This document shows positions 32,529-41,728 of a stretch of DNA of 64,000 nt, in pieces. The stretch comes from Thiogranum sp. (GTDB lineage Bacteria > Pseudomonadota > Gammaproteobacteria > DSM-19610): assembly GCA_024102665.1 (NCBI GenBank), contig JAGFJP010000103.1:62001-126000 (forward strand), in the 5' to 3' direction. A model generated the notes under the pieces. That model saw only the letters and a list, made by a program, of their open reading frames with translations, was not told the origin of the DNA and did not search any database. The stretch's first letter is position 1; each line of letters begins with the position of its first letter. A program made the translations under genes and the position numbers.

Positions 32529-33754
32529 AAAGGCACGGGTTCCCGATCTGGTTCAGTGCGGCGGCCCTGGTTACAGGACTGCTACCGCACCCTGTCCTTG
32601 CGCAAGCTGACGAGGGGCGCGAGATTCTTTACTGGGTCGCCCCCATGGACCCGAACTACCGCCGCGACAAGCCCGGCACGTCTCCCATGGGCATGGATCT
32701 GGTGCCAGTGTATGCCGATCAACAGACAGCCGGCGGCGAAGTGAGCATCGACCCGCGCATCGTGCAGAATCTCGGCGTGCGCACGACGACAGTGGAACGT
32801 GGAAAGCTGTGGCGCAGGATCGATACGGTCGGCTACGTGGCGTTCGATGAGCGCAGAATCAGTCACGTTCATTTGCGTACCGATGGCTGGATTGAAAAGC
32901 TCAACGTGAAATCCGATGGCGAGGCGGTGCGCAAGGGCGATGTGTTGTTTGAACTGTACTCGCGGGAACTTCTCAATGCACAGGAGGAATACCTCCAGGC
33001 CTTGCGTGGCAGCAATGACTATCTGAAGCGCGCTTCCCGCGATCGTCTTGAAGCGCTGGGAATGAGCTCCGAACAGATCAAGGAGGTAGCTCGTGAGCGT
33101 ACTGCCGTGCGCAATGTACGGGTCCTGGCAATGCAGGATGGTATTGTGCATGGACTCAATGTGCGCGAAGGGATGTATGTCAAGCCAATGACCGAGGTCC
33201 TGACACTGGTCGATCTTGCCAGTGTATGGTTGCTGGTCGACGTGTTCGAGCGCCAGTCGCAATGGGTCGCGATGGAGCAGCCCACGGAGGTGCGCATTCC
33301 TTACCTCCCCGGTCGCCTGTGGCAAGGCAGCGTAGAGTTTGTGTACCCGACTGTCGATGCCAAAACGCGTACGCTGCGCGCCCGCTTGCAGTTTGACAAC
33401 CCGGATTCTGTGCTAAAGCCCGGCATGTATGCCGATGTCCGCATCTTCGCCGGACCCAAAGACAATGTTCTGAGCGTGCCACGTGAAGCGGTAATCCGCA
33501 CCGGCAGCACCGAAAGGGTCATTGTTGCACTGGGCGATGGAAGGTTCAGCGCTCGGGGAGTGATGACCGGTATCGAGAGCGGCAACTGGACGGAAATAAC
33601 CGACGGCTTGAGCGAGGGAGAACAAGTGGTCACGTCCGGGCAGTTCCTGATCGACTCGGAAGCGAGCATCAAGGCCAGTTTCGAGCGCCTCGGACGCGGG
33701 GAACCGGGCGAGAGTCCGGACCCGGATCCAATGCCGATGAGCGACAAGCCATGA
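32525..33754 (+). CDS. cusB: Periplasmic adaptor of a Cus-type Cu(I)/Ag(I) efflux pump
   Basis: 409 residues, membrane-fusion protein family. After the signal peptide there is a heavy-metal-binding domain (LYWVAPMDPNYRRDKPGTSPMGMDLVPVY, residues 37-67) with paired methionines. The hairpin and barrel domains follow (VHGLNVREGMYVKPMTEVLTLVDLASVWLLVDVFE). It delivers metal from the periplasm or from a chaperone to CusA. It overlaps both neighbours by ATGA. Confidence 0.9.
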   Translation: MKRHGFPIWFSAAALVTGLLPHPVLAQADEGREILYWVAPMDPNYRRDKPGTSPMGMDLVPVYADQQTAGGEVSIDPRIVQNLGVRTTTVERGKLWRRIDTVGYVAFDERRISHVHLRTDGWIEKLNVKSDGEAVRKGDVLFELYSRELLNAQEEYLQALRGSNDYLKRASRDRLEALGMSSEQIKEVARERTAVRNVRVLAMQDGIVHGLNVREGMYVKPMTEVLTLVDLASVWLLVDVFERQSQWVAMEQPTEVRIPYLPGRLWQGSVEFVYPTVDAKTRTLRARLQFDNPDSVLKPGMYADVRIFAGPKDNVLSVPREAVIRTGSTERVIVALGDGRFSARGVMTGIESGNWTEITDGLSEGEQVVTSGQFLIDSEASIKASFERLGRGEPGESPDPDPMPMSDKP

Positions 33755-36700
33755 TCGCGAAGATCATCGGATGGTCGATACGCAACCGGGCACTGGTATT
33801 GCTGCTGACGTTTGCGCTCGTCCTGTTCGGCCTGTATTCGCTCAAGCATACACCTCTGGATGCGATTCCTGATCTCTCGGACGTCCAGGTCATCGTCAAA
33901 ACCAGTTATCCGGGCCAGGCACCACAGGTCGTCGAAGATCAGGTCACTTATCCCATTACCACTACCATGCTTTCGGTGCCAAAGGCGACGGTGGTAAGGG
34001 GTTATTCGTTCTTCGGCGATTCCTATGTGTATGTCCTGTTCGAAGACGGAACCGATCTGTACTGGGCACGTTCGCGCGTGCTGGAATACCTTAGCCAGGT
34101 GCAGAGCCGCCTCCCGGCAGCCGCCTCATCGGCGCTGGGACCGGACGCAACCGGTGTGGGCTGGGTCTACGAATATGCGCTGGTTGATCGCAGTGGCAAG
34201 CATGATCTTGCCCAGCTTCGCAGCATCCAGGACTGGTTCCTGAAATTCGAGCTGCAAACCGTGCCGGGGGTATCGGAGGTCGCCACTGTCGGCGGCATGG
34301 TCCGTCAATACCAGATCGTGGTCGACCCGAACCGCCTGCGTGCCTATAACATACCGCTGGGGAAAGTTAAGCGGGCGGTCCAGCAAGGCAACCAGGAAAC
34401 CGGCGGCTCGGTCATAGAACTGGCCGAAGCTGAATACATGGTGCGAGCCACGGGATACATCCAGGGCATCGAGGATCTGAGGCAAATCCCGCTCGGTTTG
34501 AACGCCAACGGGACACCGGTCCTGCTAAAGGATGTAGCCGACATACAGCTCGGTCCACAGCTGAGGCGCGGCGTCGCCGATCTCGATGGCGAGGGCGAAG
34601 TCGTCGGTGCCGTGGTAGTGATGCGTTGGGGCGAAAACGCGCTGACCACAATCAACGGCGTCAAGCGCAAGCTCGAGGAGTTGCGTCGCAGCCTGCCGGA
34701 GGGCGTCGAGATCGTACCCACCTACGACCGCTCCGGTCTCATCGAGCGGGCGGTCGCCACGTTGCAGGAACGACTGATCGAGGAGTTTTTCATCGTCGCG
34801 CTGGTGTGCGCCGTGTTCCTGTTTCATCTGCGTTCTTCGCTGGTAGTGATTCTCAGTTTGCCAGTGGGCATTCTTGCGGCGTTCGCGATCATGTATCTGC
34901 AGGGCATCAACGCCAACATCATGTCCCTCGGAGGGGTCGCCATTGCCATCGGCACCATGGTCGATGCGGCGATAGTCATGATCGAGAATGCGCACAAGCA
35001 GCTGGAGCGCGAAGGCGCCGGTCAACGTAACCGCTGGGAAGTGGTAGAGCGCGCGGCGACTGAAGTCGGTCCGCCACTGTTCTTCTCGCTACTCATCATC
35101 ACCCTCAGCTTCGTGCCGGTGTTTACGCTCGAGGCGCAGGAAGGACGGCTGTTTTCGCCGCTTGCCTTCACCAAGACCTACGCCATGGCCGCTGCGGCGG
35201 GGCTTTCGATAACGCTCGTGCCGGTGTTGATGGGTTATTTCATTCGCGGAAAAATCGTTGCGGAGAAAAATAATCCCGTCAACCGCGTGCTGATCGCTGC
35301 TTACCGGCCCGTGATCAACCTGGCTCTGAAAGCTCCGAAGACTGTGCTTCTGATCGCGACTTTGACAGCCGCGTCCATGCTCTGGCCGTTGAGCGGCTGG
35401 TGGCCGCTGCAGGAACGCATCGGCACCGAGTTCATGCCGCCGCTGGACGAAGGCGATCTCCTGTATATGCCCACCACCTTTCCTGCCATATCGGTCGGCA
35501 AGGCGCAGGAACTGCTGCAACAGACCGACAAGCTGATAAAGACAGTACCGGAAGTGCATCGCGTGTTCGGGAAGGTTGGCCGCGCCGATACGGCAACCGA
35601 TCCGGCACCGTTGACCATGATCGAGACCACGATTCTGCTCAAGCCGCGCGACCAGTGGCGCACGGGAATGACACCGGAAAAGCTTCGGCAGGAGTTGAAC
35701 AGAACCGTCGATATTCCCAGTCTGGCCAACACGTGGATTCCGCCGATCGCGACCCGCATCGACATGCTGGCGACGGGTATCAAGACACCTGTCGGCATCA
35801 AGGTGGCCGGCGAAGATCTGTCGGTGATCCAGACGATCGGGGAAGATATAGAAAGAGTGTTGAAGCCACTCAGTGGCACAGTCTCGGTGTTTTCAGAGCG
35901 CGTGGCCGGCGGGCGTTATTTGATGGTCGATATCGACCGCGTAGCGGCTTCGCGATTCGGCCTCAGTGTGGCCGACATCCAGGAAATCGTGCAGTTCGCT
36001 ATTGGCGGCATGAACATTACGGAAAGCGTCGAGGGGCTGGAGCGTTACCCTGTGAATCTCCGCTATACGCGGGACGTGCGCGATTCGCTCGACAAGTTGC
36101 AGAACCTGCCCATTGTCACTCCCAGCGACGCGCAGATCTCTCTTGGCGACGTTGCCCGGATCGCGATCGAAGATGGCCCGGGGATGATAAAGAGTGAAAA
36201 CGCCCGGCCCAATGGATGGATCTTTGTGGACATCGAGGGTCGCGATCTGGGCGGCTACGTCGCCGAGGCGCAACGGGTGGTGTCCGAACAGGTCGATCTG
36301 CCGGCAGGCTATTCGATAAGCTGGTCGGGTCAGTATGAGTATATGCAGCGCGCCGCCGAGCGGCTCACGGTCGTGATCCCGGTAACCCTGGCGATTATCG
36401 TTTTACTGTTGTATCTGAACTTCCGGCGCCTCACGGAAGTTCTTGTCATTCTGGGCACGTTGCCGCTTGCGCTTGTCGGCGGGATATGGCTATTGTACGT
36501 GCTGGATTACGACTTTTCGATCGCTGTGGGAGTGGGCTTTATTGCACTCGCCGGAGTCTCGGTGGAGATCGGCGTCGTAATGCTGGTATACCTGAACCAG
36601 GCGTTTGAGCGTTACCGGCAAATGGCCCGCGCCGAGCAACGCAAGATCGAACTGCCGGAATTGCGCGAAGCGGTCATCGAGGGTGCGCTGATGCGTGTAC

Positions 36701-36912
36701 GGCCCGTGATGATGACGGTTGCCGCCACTGTAGCAGGATTGCTGCCCATCATGCTGGGCGGCGGCACAGGTTCCGAGGTCATGCGCCGCATCGCCGCGCC
36801 CATGGTCGGAGGCATGTTGAGCGCATGGGTTCTGATTCTTTTGGTGATGCCGGCGGCGTTCCTGCAATGGCGGCAATGGCAATTGCGTCACAGCGCAAAT
36901 GGCAGTCGCTGA
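33751..36912 (+). CDS. cusA: RND metal efflux pump of the Cu(I)/Ag(I) type
   Basis: 1053 residues with twelve membrane segments. The segment-4 motif AIAIGTMVDAAIVMIENAHKQLE matches CusA of monovalent-metal pumps rather than CzcA. The substrate region RIDMLATGIKTPVGIKV includes a methionine at the position of a CusA metal ligand. It uses the proton gradient to expel copper or silver from the periplasm. Last gene of the cusCBA unit, 39 bases before gltA. Confidence 0.93.
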   Translation: MIAKIIGWSIRNRALVLLLTFALVLFGLYSLKHTPLDAIPDLSDVQVIVKTSYPGQAPQVVEDQVTYPITTTMLSVPKATVVRGYSFFGDSYVYVLFEDGTDLYWARSRVLEYLSQVQSRLPAAASSALGPDATGVGWVYEYALVDRSGKHDLAQLRSIQDWFLKFELQTVPGVSEVATVGGMVRQYQIVVDPNRLRAYNIPLGKVKRAVQQGNQETGGSVIELAEAEYMVRATGYIQGIEDLRQIPLGLNANGTPVLLKDVADIQLGPQLRRGVADLDGEGEVVGAVVVMRWGENALTTINGVKRKLEELRRSLPEGVEIVPTYDRSGLIERAVATLQERLIEEFFIVALVCAVFLFHLRSSLVVILSLPVGILAAFAIMYLQGINANIMSLGGVAIAIGTMVDAAIVMIENAHKQLEREGAGQRNRWEVVERAATEVGPPLFFSLLIITLSFVPVFTLEAQEGRLFSPLAFTKTYAMAAAAGLSITLVPVLMGYFIRGKIVAEKNNPVNRVLIAAYRPVINLALKAPKTVLLIATLTAASMLWPLSGWWPLQERIGTEFMPPLDEGDLLYMPTTFPAISVGKAQELLQQTDKLIKTVPEVHRVFGKVGRADTATDPAPLTMIETTILLKPRDQWRTGMTPEKLRQELNRTVDIPSLANTWIPPIATRIDMLATGIKTPVGIKVAGEDLSVIQTIGEDIERVLKPLSGTVSVFSERVAGGRYLMVDIDRVAASRFGLSVADIQEIVQFAIGGMNITESVEGLERYPVNLRYTRDVRDSLDKLQNLPIVTPSDAQISLGDVARIAIEDGPGMIKSENARPNGWIFVDIEGRDLGGYVAEAQRVVSEQVDLPAGYSISWSGQYEYMQRAAERLTVVIPVTLAIIVLLLYLNFRRLTEVLVILGTLPLALVGGIWLLYVLDYDFSIAVGVGFIALAGVSVEIGVVMLVYLNQAFERYRQMARAEQRKIELPELREAVIEGALMRVRPVMMTVAATVAGLLPIMLGGGTGSEVMRRIAAPMVGGMLSAWVLILLVMPAAFLQWRQWQLRHSANGSR

Positions 36913-36951
36913 CAGCGAATGCCGCAATCCAGGCGTGCGGAGGGAGTATTT

Positions 36952-38247
36952 ATGGGTAAAGACACAGTAACTGTTACAGACAACCGAACCGGACGACAGG
37001 TCGAGTTGCCCATCAACTCCGCCACCATGGGGCCGGATGCGGTGGATATCGGCCGTTTTCTGCGCGATATGGGATACTGCATGTATGATCCGGGTTTTCT
37101 CTCGACCGCCAGTTGCCGGAGTTCCCTGACGTATCTGGACGGTGAGAAAGGCATGTTGCTGTACCGCGGTTATCCAATCGAGCAACTCGCCGAGCACAGC
37201 AATTTCATCGAGGTCGCCTATCTGATGTTGTACGGAGATTTACCGTCGCCGGAACAACTCGCCGAATTCAGCAATATCATCACGCATCACAGCATGATCA
37301 ACGAGTCATTGAAAAGTTTTTTCCATGGCTTTTATCATGATGCGCATCCGATGGCCATCATGGTCGGCGTGGTGGGATCCCTGTCTGCTTTCTACCACGA
37401 CTCTACCGATATCGCCAACCCCCGGCATCGGGAAATCGCCGCGCACCGTATGATTGCGAAAATGCCGAGTATCGCGGCGGCGAGCTACAAACATTCAGTC
37501 GGCGAACCGCAGGTCTATCCCGATAACTCGTTGAGCTATGCAGGTAACCTGCTGAACATGATGTTCTCGGTCCCGTGCGAGAAATACAAGGTGGATCCGG
37601 TTGCCGAAAAAGCCCTGGATCTTATTTTTATTCTGCACATTGACCATGAGCAGAACGCCAGTACGTCGACCGTCCGTCTGGCGGGCAGCTCGGGCGCCAA
37701 CCCGTTCGCCTGCATTGCGTCGGGCATCGCAGCGTTATGGGGGCCTGCGCACGGAGGCGCCAACGAAGCAGTGCTTTCGATGCTCGATGAAATCGGCGAT
37801 ATCAGGAACATTCCGCTCTACCTGGCGCGAGCCAAGGACAAGAAAGATGCGTTCCGCCTCATGGGGTTCGGACACCGTGTTTACAAGAATTACGATCCGC
37901 GCGCCCGGCTGATCCGAAACATGTGTCACGAAGTCCTGGCGGAACTCGGCGATGCCAGGGACCCGATGTTCGAGCTCGCCTTGCACCTTGAAGAGATCGC
38001 CTTGCAGGACGATTATTTCATTGAACGAAAGCTGTACCCGAACGTCGATTTCTATTCCGGTTTGATCTACAGGGCACTGGGCATTCCCGCCAATATGTTT
38101 ACGGTGATGTTTGCTATTGCCCGCACAGTAGGCTGGGTGGCGCAGTGGATGGAAATGATCAGTGACGAGGAACAACGTATCGGTCGGCCCCGACAGCTGT
38201 ATGTAGGTCCGACGCAGCGAGATTACGTGTCGATGGCGCAGCGCTGA
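36952..38247 (+). CDS. gltA: Citrate synthase
   Basis: 431 residues, type II citrate synthase. Catalytic regions are [15 protein letters not shown], the [10 protein letters not shown] loop and [14 protein letters not shown]. It condenses acetyl-CoA and oxaloacetate in the TCA cycle. The ATG at 36952 has GGAGGGAG upstream; a longer frame from 36919 has no support. It is the first strong core-metabolism gene after the metal pump. Confidence 0.95.
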   Translation: MGKDTVTVTDNRTGRQVELPINSATMGPDAVDIGRFLRDMGYCMYDPGFLSTASCRSSLTYLDGEKGMLLYRGYPIEQLAEHSNFIEVAYLMLYGDLPSPEQLAEFSNIITHHSMINESLKSFFHGFYHDAHPMAIMVGVVGSLSAFYHDSTDIANPRHREIAAHRMIAKMPSIAAASYKHSVGEPQVYPDNSLSYAGNLLNMMFSVPCEKYKVDPVAEKALDLIFILHIDHEQNASTSTVRLAGSSGANPFACIASGIAALWGPAHGGANEAVLSMLDEIGDIRNIPLYLARAKDKKDAFRLMGFGHRVYKNYDPRARLIRNMCHEVLAELGDARDPMFELALHLEEIALQDDYFIERKLYPNVDFYSGLIYRALGIPANMFTVMFAIARTVGWVAQWMEMISDEEQRIGRPRQLYVGPTQRDYVSMAQR

Positions 38248-38262
38248 ACGCACGTGCCGGCG

Positions 38263-38799
38263 CTATTTGAGCGCCCGGATCCTGTCCAGCAGACCTGCAG
38301 CATCCCAGTCCCTGGCGCCGATTGCCCGGTAGGTGATTCTGCCCTGTTTATCGATAATGAATGTGGTGGGCAGGCCTCGCACCGGCCATTTCTGGATCAC
38401 ACTCGAATCTATATCCATAAGCAAGGGAAAATCGACCGGGTAGTCGGCGGTAAACCGGAAGATCGTATCTTCGTCTTCCCCGACATCGACTGCCAGGAAT
38501 ACAACATCCTCTTCCCGCAGTTGCTGCCAGGCGCGCTGCATGGCGGGCATCTCTTCCCTGCATGGTGGACACCAGGTCGCCCAGAAGTTGATCAGTACCA
38601 CTTTGCCGCGGTATTCAGATAACGTATGAACCCCACCATCGATGTCGTTCAAGGCAAAATCCGGTGCTTCGGGCGTTCCGGGCACCTGGTACAGCTGTTG
38701 AACTTGATGCTGAGCAGCAGCCGGACGCGGACTCCCGACCGACAGCAGCAGACCGAGCAGCAGAATCTGAAAAAAGGCCAGCACTGACATTGTCTTCAT
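38263..38799 (-). CDS. TlpA/ResA-like periplasmic thioredoxin
   Basis: 178 residues. A signal segment (residues 5-29) is followed by a thioredoxin fold with WATWCPPCREEMP (C77, C80) and VRGLPTTFIIDKQGRI carrying the cis-proline. It probably reduces disulfides in the periplasm, for example in cytochrome c assembly. It overlaps the upstream exported-protein gene by ATGA and converges on gltA. Confidence 0.88.
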   Translation of the reverse strand: MKTMSVLAFFQILLLGLLLSVGSPRPAAAQHQVQQLYQVPGTPEAPDFALNDIDGGVHTLSEYRGKVVLINFWATWCPPCREEMPAMQRAWQQLREEDVVFLAVDVGEDEDTIFRFTADYPVDFPLLMDIDSSVIQKWPVRGLPTTFIIDKQGRITYRAIGARDWDAAGLLDRIRALK

Positions 38800-39413
38800 T
38801 GAACGGAACCGGGTTCAGGATGGATATCAGGAGGACATTCGACACCGCGAAGCATGCCTTCACGAAGCTGTCCGTTATGGCGCCAGGTGAATCCAAGATT
38901 GAATTTCATGCCCGGTGCAAGACCGTAACTTGTCATTCCCCAATTATAGTCATCGGGCTGGTAGCTCTGGCGTGTCGGTAGCAGTGACCATGTGAAAGCG
39001 ATCATAGCCGCGGGCTGCAAACCGGACGATTCCAGTATTGCCTCCCACTTCCCGCGCGTCAGAAGCCGGGATCGTTCATCATTCGCCTCCACGACCCAGT
39101 CGTCGAGATCGATGTCTACGGCTCCGCTGCCCTTGCTTCCTGTGTTTCTGAACATTGACTGGAATACACACTGCGTCGCCACCAGCTCCGCGCTCTCGGC
39201 ATCGAAGCCCCTCGCCAGAAAAAACGCCCGCGTTTGATCCGGAAGGCGTTGGGTCAACCTGAAAAGCACGCCTTGGGAATTCCACTCCCAGTAGCGCAAA
39301 CCGGTCTCCGCTACGACTCCCTCTATTACAGGCGCGGCGCCTGCATGTACCGGTAACATCGTGAAGGCAGCGATTAACCCCGCGTAGCAATTCCGGTAAC
39401 ATTGTCGAGGCAT
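38796..39413 (-). CDS. Exported protein of unknown function
   Basis: About 205 residues from the ATG at 39413, which gives a signal peptide (CYAGLIAAFTMLPVHAGAA). The mature part has FRLTQRLPDQTRAFFLARGFDAESAEL and DLDDWVVE segments, and no family is recognised. It is co-transcribed with the thioredoxin-like gene, so both may act on the same periplasmic target. Longer starts up to 39488 would lose the clean signal peptide. Confidence 0.65.
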   Translation of the reverse strand: MPRQCYRNCYAGLIAAFTMLPVHAGAAPVIEGVVAETGLRYWEWNSQGVLFRLTQRLPDQTRAFFLARGFDAESAELVATQCVFQSMFRNTGSKGSGAVDIDLDDWVVEANDERSRLLTRGKWEAILESSGLQPAAMIAFTWSLLPTRQSYQPDDYNWGMTSYGLAPGMKFNLGFTWRHNGQLREGMLRGVECPPDIHPEPGSVQ

Positions 39414-39476
39414 AACATTCACTGTCCTGGCAGGATTCTCCATCTTCAGTCTAACAGACTCAACGGGAGCGTCATT

Positions 39477-40592
39477 ATGTTTGAACACGAATTCAATTTA
39501 TCTCCCGATATCTGCTACCTCAACCATGCGGCAGTGTCCCCGTGGCCGCAGCGGACTACAAAAGCGGTCAAGGACTTTGCCGAGGAAAACGGCCGCGCTG
39601 GTTCCCGCAATTATGCCAAATGGCTCGATACCGAGCATCAACTGCGGCTGCAACTACAACAGTTGATCAATGCGCGCGAAGTCGAGGAAATCGCGCTTCT
39701 GAAAAGCACGTCGGAAGCACTATCAGTGGTTGCCTATGGCATCGACTGGTGTGTCGGCGACGAGATCATTATCAACAATCAGGAATTTCCTTCAAATCGC
39801 ATCGTCTGGGAATCGCTCAAGCCCCTGGGTGTCGAGGTCGTGGTCGTAAACATCGATGGTGTGGATCATCCAGAACAAGCCATTATCGATGCGATAACAC
39901 CGAGAACGCGGCTGATTTCGGTCAGTTCGGTGCAGTACAGTAGCGGTCTGGCACTCGACCTCGATCCAATCGGGCATGCCTGCCGAAGATACGGGGTCGC
40001 ATTTTGCGTCGATGCTATACAGAGCCTTGGCGCGAAACCGTTCGATGTCCAGTCGTGTCACGCGGACTTCGTAATGGCCGACGGACACAAATGGATGCTG
40101 GGACCGGAAGGACTCGCTCTGTTCTATTGCCGACGCGACTGGATTTCCCGGTTGTCGCTGAAGCAGTACGGGTGGCACATGGTCGAGAATCCCGGCGAGT
40201 TCGATCGCAAGGAATGGAGTCCTGCCGCGTCAGCGCAACGTTTCGAGTGTGGAAGTCCCAACATGCTGGGTATTCACGCATTACATGCGAGCCTGGGCTT
40301 GCTGCTCGAGACAGGCATTCCACTGATAAATGATCTTGTTTCTGCAAAAGTTCAGTATCTAATTGATATATTAACTAATTATAAAGTCGAAATATTATCA
40401 GTAACCGATCCTGCAAGGCGTGCGGGAATCGTCACCTTCCGCCCGGAAACCCCGGATATCCATGCAAGGTACAGCTTGTTGCAGCAAAACGGCATCATTT
40501 GTGCGCTCCGCGGCGGAGGAATCAGATTTTCTCCGCACTTCTACACCTCGGATGCGGTCCTGGAACGCGCTGTAGCCGCCGCTGTTGCATGA
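39477..40592 (+). CDS. Class V aminotransferase-like PLP enzyme
   Basis: 371 residues. The PLP-lysine motif is VMADGHKWMLGPEGLALFYC and the N-terminus is YLNHAAVSPWPQRT. It resembles cysteine desulfurase-like and isopenicillin-N-epimerase-like members, but the substrate is unknown. A patch near 40350-40400 is clearly AT-richer than the rest of the gene. It is divergent from the exported-protein gene by about 65 bases. Confidence 0.85.
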   Translation: MFEHEFNLSPDICYLNHAAVSPWPQRTTKAVKDFAEENGRAGSRNYAKWLDTEHQLRLQLQQLINAREVEEIALLKSTSEALSVVAYGIDWCVGDEIIINNQEFPSNRIVWESLKPLGVEVVVVNIDGVDHPEQAIIDAITPRTRLISVSSVQYSSGLALDLDPIGHACRRYGVAFCVDAIQSLGAKPFDVQSCHADFVMADGHKWMLGPEGLALFYCRRDWISRLSLKQYGWHMVENPGEFDRKEWSPAASAQRFECGSPNMLGIHALHASLGLLLETGIPLINDLVSAKVQYLIDILTNYKVEILSVTDPARRAGIVTFRPETPDIHARYSLLQQNGIICALRGGGIRFSPHFYTSDAVLERAVAAAVA

Positions 40593-40610
40593 GTGGTTTA
40601 TAACGATAAC

Positions 40611-40630
40611 AACTGATTAACACCTCAGTT
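40611..40630. promoter_or_regulatory. Dyad upstream of the beta-oxidation cluster (distal)
   Basis: AACTGA-N8-TCAGTT, perfect six-base arms in the 159-bp gap before the 40752 gene. The size and symmetry suit a dimeric repressor. FadR or PsrA control of fatty-acid genes is a precedent, but the sequence does not match a consensus that I can vouch for. Confidence 0.4.
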
Positions 40631-40726
40631 CGGGGCCTTAAATCAAACTATTGAGCCGATTGCCGCTATCATCAATGGTATCTGATCGCCCCGAAAACTT
40701 GCGACCGGAGTTTGTGTCTAAATCAG

Positions 40727-40745
40727 CAGGTACCGAATTTACCTG
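40727..40745. promoter_or_regulatory. Dyad just upstream of the 40752 start (proximal)
   Basis: CAGGTA-N7-TACCTG, perfect six-base arms, ending six bases before the ATG. At this position a bound protein or an RNA hairpin would affect translation or transcription of the first gene. Confidence 0.4.
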
Positions 40746-40751
40746 TTATCA

Positions 40752-41711
40752 ATGTCGAAAAGCGGAGGTTGTATGGTTTTGAATCCTGCAGCCTGGTTGG
40801 GTAAGAAAGTTGTCAGCTGGCTTACGTCCGAGCATATGCCAGCCAACCTGCCGCTTTGTGATTTCGATCGCGTCCGTTATGACGTGCGTCCCTGCGATGT
40901 CATACTGGTCGAAGGCCGCAGCCGCGTTTCCGACATTATCCGCACCATCACCCAGAGTACATGGTCGCACGCGGCACTCTACATCGGCCGCATCCACGAC
41001 ATCGACGACACGGAACTGCGCGAAAAGATCCTGTCGTTTTACGACGGGGATCCGCATGAACAGCTGATTATCGAAGCCTGGCTCGGCAAGGGAACCATGG
41101 TGAACCCGTTGCACAAGTATCGCGGGGACTCGTTGCGGATCTGTCGTCCCACGGGATTGTCCCGCCAGGACGCCCAGCATGTTCTTAAATACGCACTGCA
41201 TCACCTCGGCTTTGAATACGATCTGCGTCAGCTGCTCGATCTTGCCCGGTTTCTGTTCCCCTATGGCATCCTCCCGCGGCGCTGGCGGTCCAGCCTCTTC
41301 CAGCACAATGCCGGATCGCCTACCCGTTCGGTATGTTCGTCGATGATTGCGGCAGCGTTTGCCTCGGTCAAATTTCCTGTACTGCCGGTTCTCGAGCAAA
41401 TGCAGGACGGGTCGTACCAGATTGTTCCACGTAATTCCCGTCTCTATACACCGCGCGATTTCGACTATTCACCCTATTTCGATGTCATAAAGTGTCCGTT
41501 GACTGAATACGGCAAGCTGCCATCTTATCGTGATCTTCCCTGGGATACACAAGGCCGCATCTGTAATGCGGACGGGGATTGTTTTGTTCCGGCCGTGCCC
41601 GCGCAGGTCAGGGCAAGCTCCGGCAGCGAACGGGTCCCCGATCGATCCGCTACGCATGCAGATAGTTCCGAACCCGAACCTCTGGCGGTGCCAACCGGCA
41701 AAGCGACCTGA
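40752..41711 (+). CDS. YiiX/YebB-like permuted NlpC/P60 cysteine hydrolase
   Basis: 319 residues. GDVILVEG-like CDVILVEGRSRVSDI and TWSHAALYIGR carry the catalytic His near residue 79, and SVCSSMIAAAF carries a candidate Cys near residue 198, the circularly permuted papain-like order. Related proteins act on lipids or amides. It lies 17 bases before fadE, so an activity on acyl lipids feeding beta-oxidation is plausible. An internal ATG at 40773 is an alternative start. The C-terminal 50 residues are polar and variable. Confidence 0.7.
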   Translation: MSKSGGCMVLNPAAWLGKKVVSWLTSEHMPANLPLCDFDRVRYDVRPCDVILVEGRSRVSDIIRTITQSTWSHAALYIGRIHDIDDTELREKILSFYDGDPHEQLIIEAWLGKGTMVNPLHKYRGDSLRICRPTGLSRQDAQHVLKYALHHLGFEYDLRQLLDLARFLFPYGILPRRWRSSLFQHNAGSPTRSVCSSMIAAAFASVKFPVLPVLEQMQDGSYQIVPRNSRLYTPRDFDYSPYFDVIKCPLTEYGKLPSYRDLPWDTQGRICNADGDCFVPAVPAQVRASSGSERVPDRSATHADSSEPEPLAVPTGKAT

Positions 41712-41728
41712 CCATTCGGAGATTCGTA

